Source: Bacteroidales bacterium (GTDB lineage: Bacteria > Bacteroidota > Bacteroidia > Bacteroidales > GCA-2748055). Taken from it: a DNA stretch of 64,000 nt. Numbering within the stretch: position 1 is the stretch's first letter; each line of letters opens with the position of its first letter. This document shows positions 60,898-64,000 of the stretch, in pieces. Position numbers and translations under genes: made by a program. The stretch lies in the NCBI GenBank assembly GCA_029210585.1, contig JARGFP010000005.1, positions 1-64,000 on the forward strand, read 5' to 3'. The notes below the pieces were generated by a model. The model was not told the DNA's origin. It worked only from the letters and a program-made list of their open reading frames with translations, and did not search any database.

Positions 60898-61248
60898 ATG
60901 AAGTACGGTATTAACAAAGCTACCCTGGTGGGTAATGTTGGCGAAGTGCCAAAGATCAGTGAAAAGAACGGGGAAGTAATCCTGGCTACTTTCCCGTTTG
61001 CCACCTCCGAGACCTATAGGGACAAGGAGGGCGAGGAAGTCACTTCCACGCAGTGGCACCGGGTGAAGGTCTGGAACAAGAAAGCTTCTGTAATCAAGGA
61101 GTTCGTGAAGAAGGGCGACTCCCTGTATATTGAAGGTAAAATTGTGAACAACAATTGGGACGACAAGGAAGGGAACAAGCACTACAACACCGAGATTGAG
61201 TGTGATAATTTCCTGTTCCTCAGGTCGAAGAAGCCGGAGGAGAAATAG
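60898..61248 (+). CDS. ssb: Single-stranded DNA-binding protein (short type)
   Basis: 116 residues forming one OB-fold: the start KYGINKATLVGNVGEVPKIS, FPFATSETYRDKEGEEVTSTQWHRVKVWNK, KGDSLYIEGKIVNN and YNTEIECDNFLFLRSK (each cited in part). It binds single-stranded DNA in replication and repair. Canonical SSBs are 150-180 residues and end in an acidic tail DDDIPF that recruits partners. This one ends in SKKPEEK, lacking that tail, so it is probably an accessory paralogue rather than the essential copy. A strong terminator follows. Confidence 0.9.
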   Translation: MKYGINKATLVGNVGEVPKISEKNGEVILATFPFATSETYRDKEGEEVTSTQWHRVKVWNKKASVIKEFVKKGDSLYIEGKIVNNNWDDKEGNKHYNTEIECDNFLFLRSKKPEEK

Positions 61249-61298
61249 CATGACGTGAAAGTCAGGAGTTGGGTTCTTTTTTTGTTTTTCGTTCGAAT

Positions 61299-61337
61299 GG
61301 CAGGGCAGTAATAGCATTTATTGCCCTGCCCATTTTT
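61299..61337 (+). terminator. Rho-independent terminator after ssb
   Basis: Stem GGCAGGGCA / TTGCCCTGCC (extended by A-T and G-T pairs) followed by ATTTTT. Confidence 0.85.
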
Positions 61338-61457
61338 CCTGGTGTTTGAATCAATACGGGAGCACTGCTGCTATATGCAGGTACCAGGGCTATTTTACCT
61401 GGCGTTTACATCATTACCGGTAGACAGATGCTATGTGCAGATGTCCGGGCTATTTTC
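61338..61457. repeat. Two tandem imperfect 60-bp repeats between ssb and gcvP
   Basis: Units 61338-61397 and 61398-61457 start CCTGGTGTTT / CCTGGCGTTT, share TGCTATATGCAG / TGCTATGTGCAG and end GGGCTATTTT in both. By direct alignment about 44 of 60 positions agree. They are non-coding and lie beyond the ssb terminator. Confidence 0.7.
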
Positions 61458-61469
61458 ATCTTTCCCCGG

Positions 61470-64000
61470 TCAGTCTTCCGGCTGATCAAAATAGGAGCTG
61501 ATGGGATCACAGGTGCACACAAGGTTTCTGTCGCCATACACATCGTTGATTCGTCCTACGTATGGCCAGAACTTGTTCCTGCCCACCCACTCCAGTGGAA
61601 ATGCTGCCCGCTGCCTGGTGTAGGGGTGTGTCCAGCCTTCCGAAACAACATGTTCCTGTGTATGCGGTGCGTTTTTCAGGGCATTGTCGGTTTTGTTCTG
61701 TTTTCCTTCCCGGATGGCACGGATATCACTGGCGATATCGATCATTGCATCGGCAAAGCGGTCCAGTTCGGCTTTTGACTCGCTCTCGGCAGGCTCCACC
61801 ATGAGGGTTCCATGAACCGGGAAGGAGAGCGTGGGGGCATGAAAGCCATAGTCCATGAGCCTTTTGGCGATGTCTGTCTCAGTAATCTCTGTGTCGGCTT
61901 TGAAACCTCGGCAGTCGATGATCATCTCATGTGCCACGAAGCCATTTTTCCCTTTGTAGAGGATTTTGTAGTGGTCCTTCAGCTTTACAGCAAGGTAATT
62001 GGCATTCAGTATGGCTATCCTGGTGGAATCGGTGAGTCCTTCCTTTCCCAGCATCTTGATATAGGCGTGTGAAATGGGTAATATTCCAGCACTTCCGAAT
62101 GGAGCGGCGGCAACAGCATTGATCCCTTTAACGCCACCTGTCTGGATAATCGGGTGGGTGGGCAGGAACTCAACCAAATGTTTGGCCACACCGATGGGAC
62201 CAACGCCCGGGCCTCCGCCTCCGTGGGGAATCGCGAAGGTCTTGTGAAGGTTGAGGTGGCAGACATCCGCGCCTATTATCGCAGGATTTGTCAGGCCCAC
62301 CTGTGCATTCATATTGGCCCCGTCCATGTATACCTGTCCCCCGTTCTCGTGAACGATATCGATGATTTCCATGATGTTTTCCTCGAACACCCCGTGGGTG
62401 GAGGGATACGTGATCATGATGGCTGCCAGGTGGTCTTTTTCTGCCTCAGCCATTTCGCGCAAAGCACCTGTGTCAATATTGCCCATCTCATCACAGGGCA
62501 CTACTTTCACAGTCATGCCTGCCATTACCCCGCTGGCCGGATTGGTACCATGGGCGGAAGCAGGGATGAGGACGATGTTCCGGTGTCCTTCACCACGGTT
62601 TTCGTGGTAGGCCCTGATCACCATCATTCCCGTGTATTCTCCTGTGGCGCCTGAATTGGGCTGCAACGATACAGCCTCAAAACCAGTGATTCGTTCCAGG
62701 TCATGACTCAGTTCGTTCATCAGCTGGTAGTAACCTTCCACCTGGTCCATGGGTACGAACGGGTGAATGTTGGCAAATTCGCTGAAGCTGACAGGGATCA
62801 ATTGGGTAGCTGCATTCAGTTTCATGGTACAAGAGCCAAGGGAGATCATGGACTGGGTGAGGGAGATGTCCCTTCGCTCCAGCATACGCATGTACCGCAT
62901 CAGGTCCGTTTCTGAACGGTATTTGTGGAACACTTCCTGTTCGAGGATCGTGTCGGTTCTGAAAAGTTGTACCGGAATAATGGATTTTCTATCCAGCATG
63001 CTGGTGTGATGAAAAGGTTTCCTGATGGCGACGGCAAATATGCCCAGTATGTCGTTCAGCGTTTCTTCCCTCACTGTTTCATCCGTGGAGAGGAGGACGG
63101 TTTTTTCATCCGGGTAAAAAAAGTTGATTCCCTCCTTCACGGCAATCTTCCTGATGTCGGTTGCGGTTATTCCTTCAGGTAAATTCACCTTCAGCGTGTC
63201 GAAGTAGCATTCATTTTCCTGGCTGTACCCGAGCGATGTAAGTTTTTTATCAAGATATACAGCCCCGGTATGGATATCTTCGGCAATGGCACGGAGTCCG
63301 TCCGGACCGTGGTAGACTGCAAACATTCCAGCCATGTTGGCCAGAAGCGCCTGTGCAGTGCAGATGTTCGATGTGGCCCGTTCCCGTTTGATGTGCTGTT
63401 CGCGGGTCTGCAATGCCATCCGCAGTGCGGGGTTTTCATGAATATCGACAGAAACCCCGATGATCCTCCCGGGCAGTTGTCGCTTGAATGCTTCTGTTGT
63501 GGCAAAATAGGCGGCATGCGGACCGCCGTAGAACATCGGTATTCCCAGCCGCTGTGTTGACCCAAAGACAACATCTGCCCCCCAGCTACCGGGAGGGGTT
63601 AGCAGGATCAGGGCCATGATGTCTGCTGCAACGCCCACAAAAATGCCTTTTTCCCTGGCGGTTGTTGCAAATGTGCTGAAATCAAAAAGCTTGCCGTCGG
63701 CTGCCGGGTATTGCACCATGCATCCGAAGGTGTTGTCCGAAAAGGTGGTTGTACGGAAATCACCGGTTGCGATTTCGATACCCAGTGGGACTGCCTTGGA
63801 CCTGAGCAGGTCCATGGTCTGGGGAAAAATGTTCCGGTCAATAAAAAATTCGTTCTTATTTGCCTTCACATCGGCTCTCGACCGCGAGTTGTACATCATG
63901 ATCATTGCTTCGGAAGCAGCGGAGGCTTCATCCAGAAGTGATGCATTGGCAAGTTCCATTCCGGTAAGTTCGGTGATCACGGTCTGGAAATTCAGCAGCG
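61470..64000 (-). CDS. gcvP: Glycine dehydrogenase (aminomethyl-transferring), P-protein (5' partial)
   Basis: About 843 C-terminal residues are visible; the frame is open past the right edge (LLNFQTVITELTGMELANAS), so the start is outside. Full-length P-proteins are about 950-960 residues. PLP-dependent features include the active-site lysine in VCHLNLHKTFAIPHGGGGPG, the segment PASAHGTNPASGVMAG, and LTQSMISLGSCTMKLNA. The enzyme decarboxylates glycine and passes the aminomethyl group to the lipoyl H-protein in the glycine-cleavage system. It contains both tandem halves in one chain rather than the split two-subunit form of many anaerobes. No gcvT or gcvH is adjacent in this window. Confidence 0.96.
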   Translation of the reverse strand, partial: LLNFQTVITELTGMELANASLLDEASAASEAMIMMYNSRSRADVKANKNEFFIDRNIFPQTMDLLRSKAVPLGIEIATGDFRTTTFSDNTFGCMVQYPAADGKLFDFSTFATTAREKGIFVGVAADIMALILLTPPGSWGADVVFGSTQRLGIPMFYGGPHAAYFATTEAFKRQLPGRIIGVSVDIHENPALRMALQTREQHIKRERATSNICTAQALLANMAGMFAVYHGPDGLRAIAEDIHTGAVYLDKKLTSLGYSQENECYFDTLKVNLPEGITATDIRKIAVKEGINFFYPDEKTVLLSTDETVREETLNDILGIFAVAIRKPFHHTSMLDRKSIIPVQLFRTDTILEQEVFHKYRSETDLMRYMRMLERRDISLTQSMISLGSCTMKLNAATQLIPVSFSEFANIHPFVPMDQVEGYYQLMNELSHDLERITGFEAVSLQPNSGATGEYTGMMVIRAYHENRGEGHRNIVLIPASAHGTNPASGVMAGMTVKVVPCDEMGNIDTGALREMAEAEKDHLAAIMITYPSTHGVFEENIMEIIDIVHENGGQVYMDGANMNAQVGLTNPAIIGADVCHLNLHKTFAIPHGGGGPGVGPIGVAKHLVEFLPTHPIIQTGGVKGINAVAAAPFGSAGILPISHAYIKMLGKEGLTDSTRIAILNANYLAVKLKDHYKILYKGKNGFVAHEMIIDCRGFKADTEITETDIAKRLMDYGFHAPTLSFPVHGTLMVEPAESESKAELDRFADAMIDIASDIRAIREGKQNKTDNALKNAPHTQEHVVSEGWTHPYTRQRAAFPLEWVGRNKFWPYVGRINDVYGDRNLVCTCDPISSYFDQPED

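Overview
The window reads as chromosome of an anaerobic, fermentative member of the Bacteroidota, most likely Bacteroidales or Marinilabiliales-like. The basis is a set of type IX secretion (T9SS) signatures (a CHU_C/type B C-terminal domain, a type A C-terminal domain, PorP/SprF, a PorE-like OmpA protein), a TonB-dependent receptor with a carboxypeptidase-regulatory plug domain, GSIII glutamine synthetase, LytS/LytTR signalling, DUF2851, DUF3109, DUF4294 and DUF5777 proteins, and repeated matches to the Bacteroidota -7 promoter element TAnnTTTG. I see no rRNA, tRNA, CRISPR array, insertion sequence, integrase or prophage. Family assignments come from reading motifs; no database search was run.

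Layout. 1-3028: 3' end of a secreted HYR-repeat protein and its PorP/SprF partner. 3165-5825: a LiaF-like membrane protein with a LytS kinase and LytTR regulator. 5924-8770: GH43-like enzyme, GroES-like protein, a 66-codon remnant of tag (3-methyladenine glycosylase I), and a D-lactate dehydrogenase transcribed away from the next block. 9049-17505: a ten-gene [FeFe]-hydrogenase operon. Its first half is a putative sensory/regulatory cassette (DRTGG, HATPase, hydrogenase-like Fe-S protein, DRTGG, PHP, HATPase); its second half is the NADH/ferredoxin trimeric hydrogenase HydABC with an HndB-like protein. 17684-23282: EamA transporter, TPR protein, frameshifted fasciclin protein, DUF3109, M20 dipeptidase. 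23781-27125: two glutamine synthetases, the first interrupted by an in-frame TGA. 27375-34502: PorE-like protein, purM, prfA, pyrF, sucC, TrmH-type methyltransferase. 34578-42425: lipoprotein, deoxynucleoside kinase, pnp, rpsO, ion-channel/TrkA-N protein, DUF2851. 42767-45549: class C acid phosphatase, arginine deiminase, two CDGSH proteins. 45731-50496: TonB receptor and beta-helix lipoprotein. 50916-56811: DUF4294, elbB, thpR, and a three-gene biotin-dependent acyl-CoA carboxylase operon. 57081-60558: a five-gene cytochrome/beta-barrel operon. 60898-64000: ssb and the 3' part of gcvP.

How the parts fit: energy metabolism looks fermentative (HydABC hydrogen production coupled to NADH and ferredoxin, D-lactate, acyl-CoA carboxylase and succinyl-CoA ligase of a propionate/succinate route), with an additional quinone-linked c-type cytochrome chain of unknown acceptor. 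Nitrogen assimilation is represented by two glutamine synthetases that share an upstream ACCC...GGGGGT inverted-repeat motif.

Most notable: (1) the TGG-to-TGA interruption of type II glutamine synthetase, just before the catalytic EDRRP segment; (2) the shared motif before both glutamine synthetase genes; (3) the tag remnant that keeps both ends and all four zinc ligands; (4) the sensory cassette with an altered H-cluster protein ahead of HydABC; (5) the barrel-plus-cytochrome operon; (6) a six-copy 15-bp tandem repeat directly upstream of an acid phosphatase gene. Three reading-frame disruptions (tag, fasciclin, glutamine synthetase) within 18 kb may be real decay or, for the two point changes, sequence errors.
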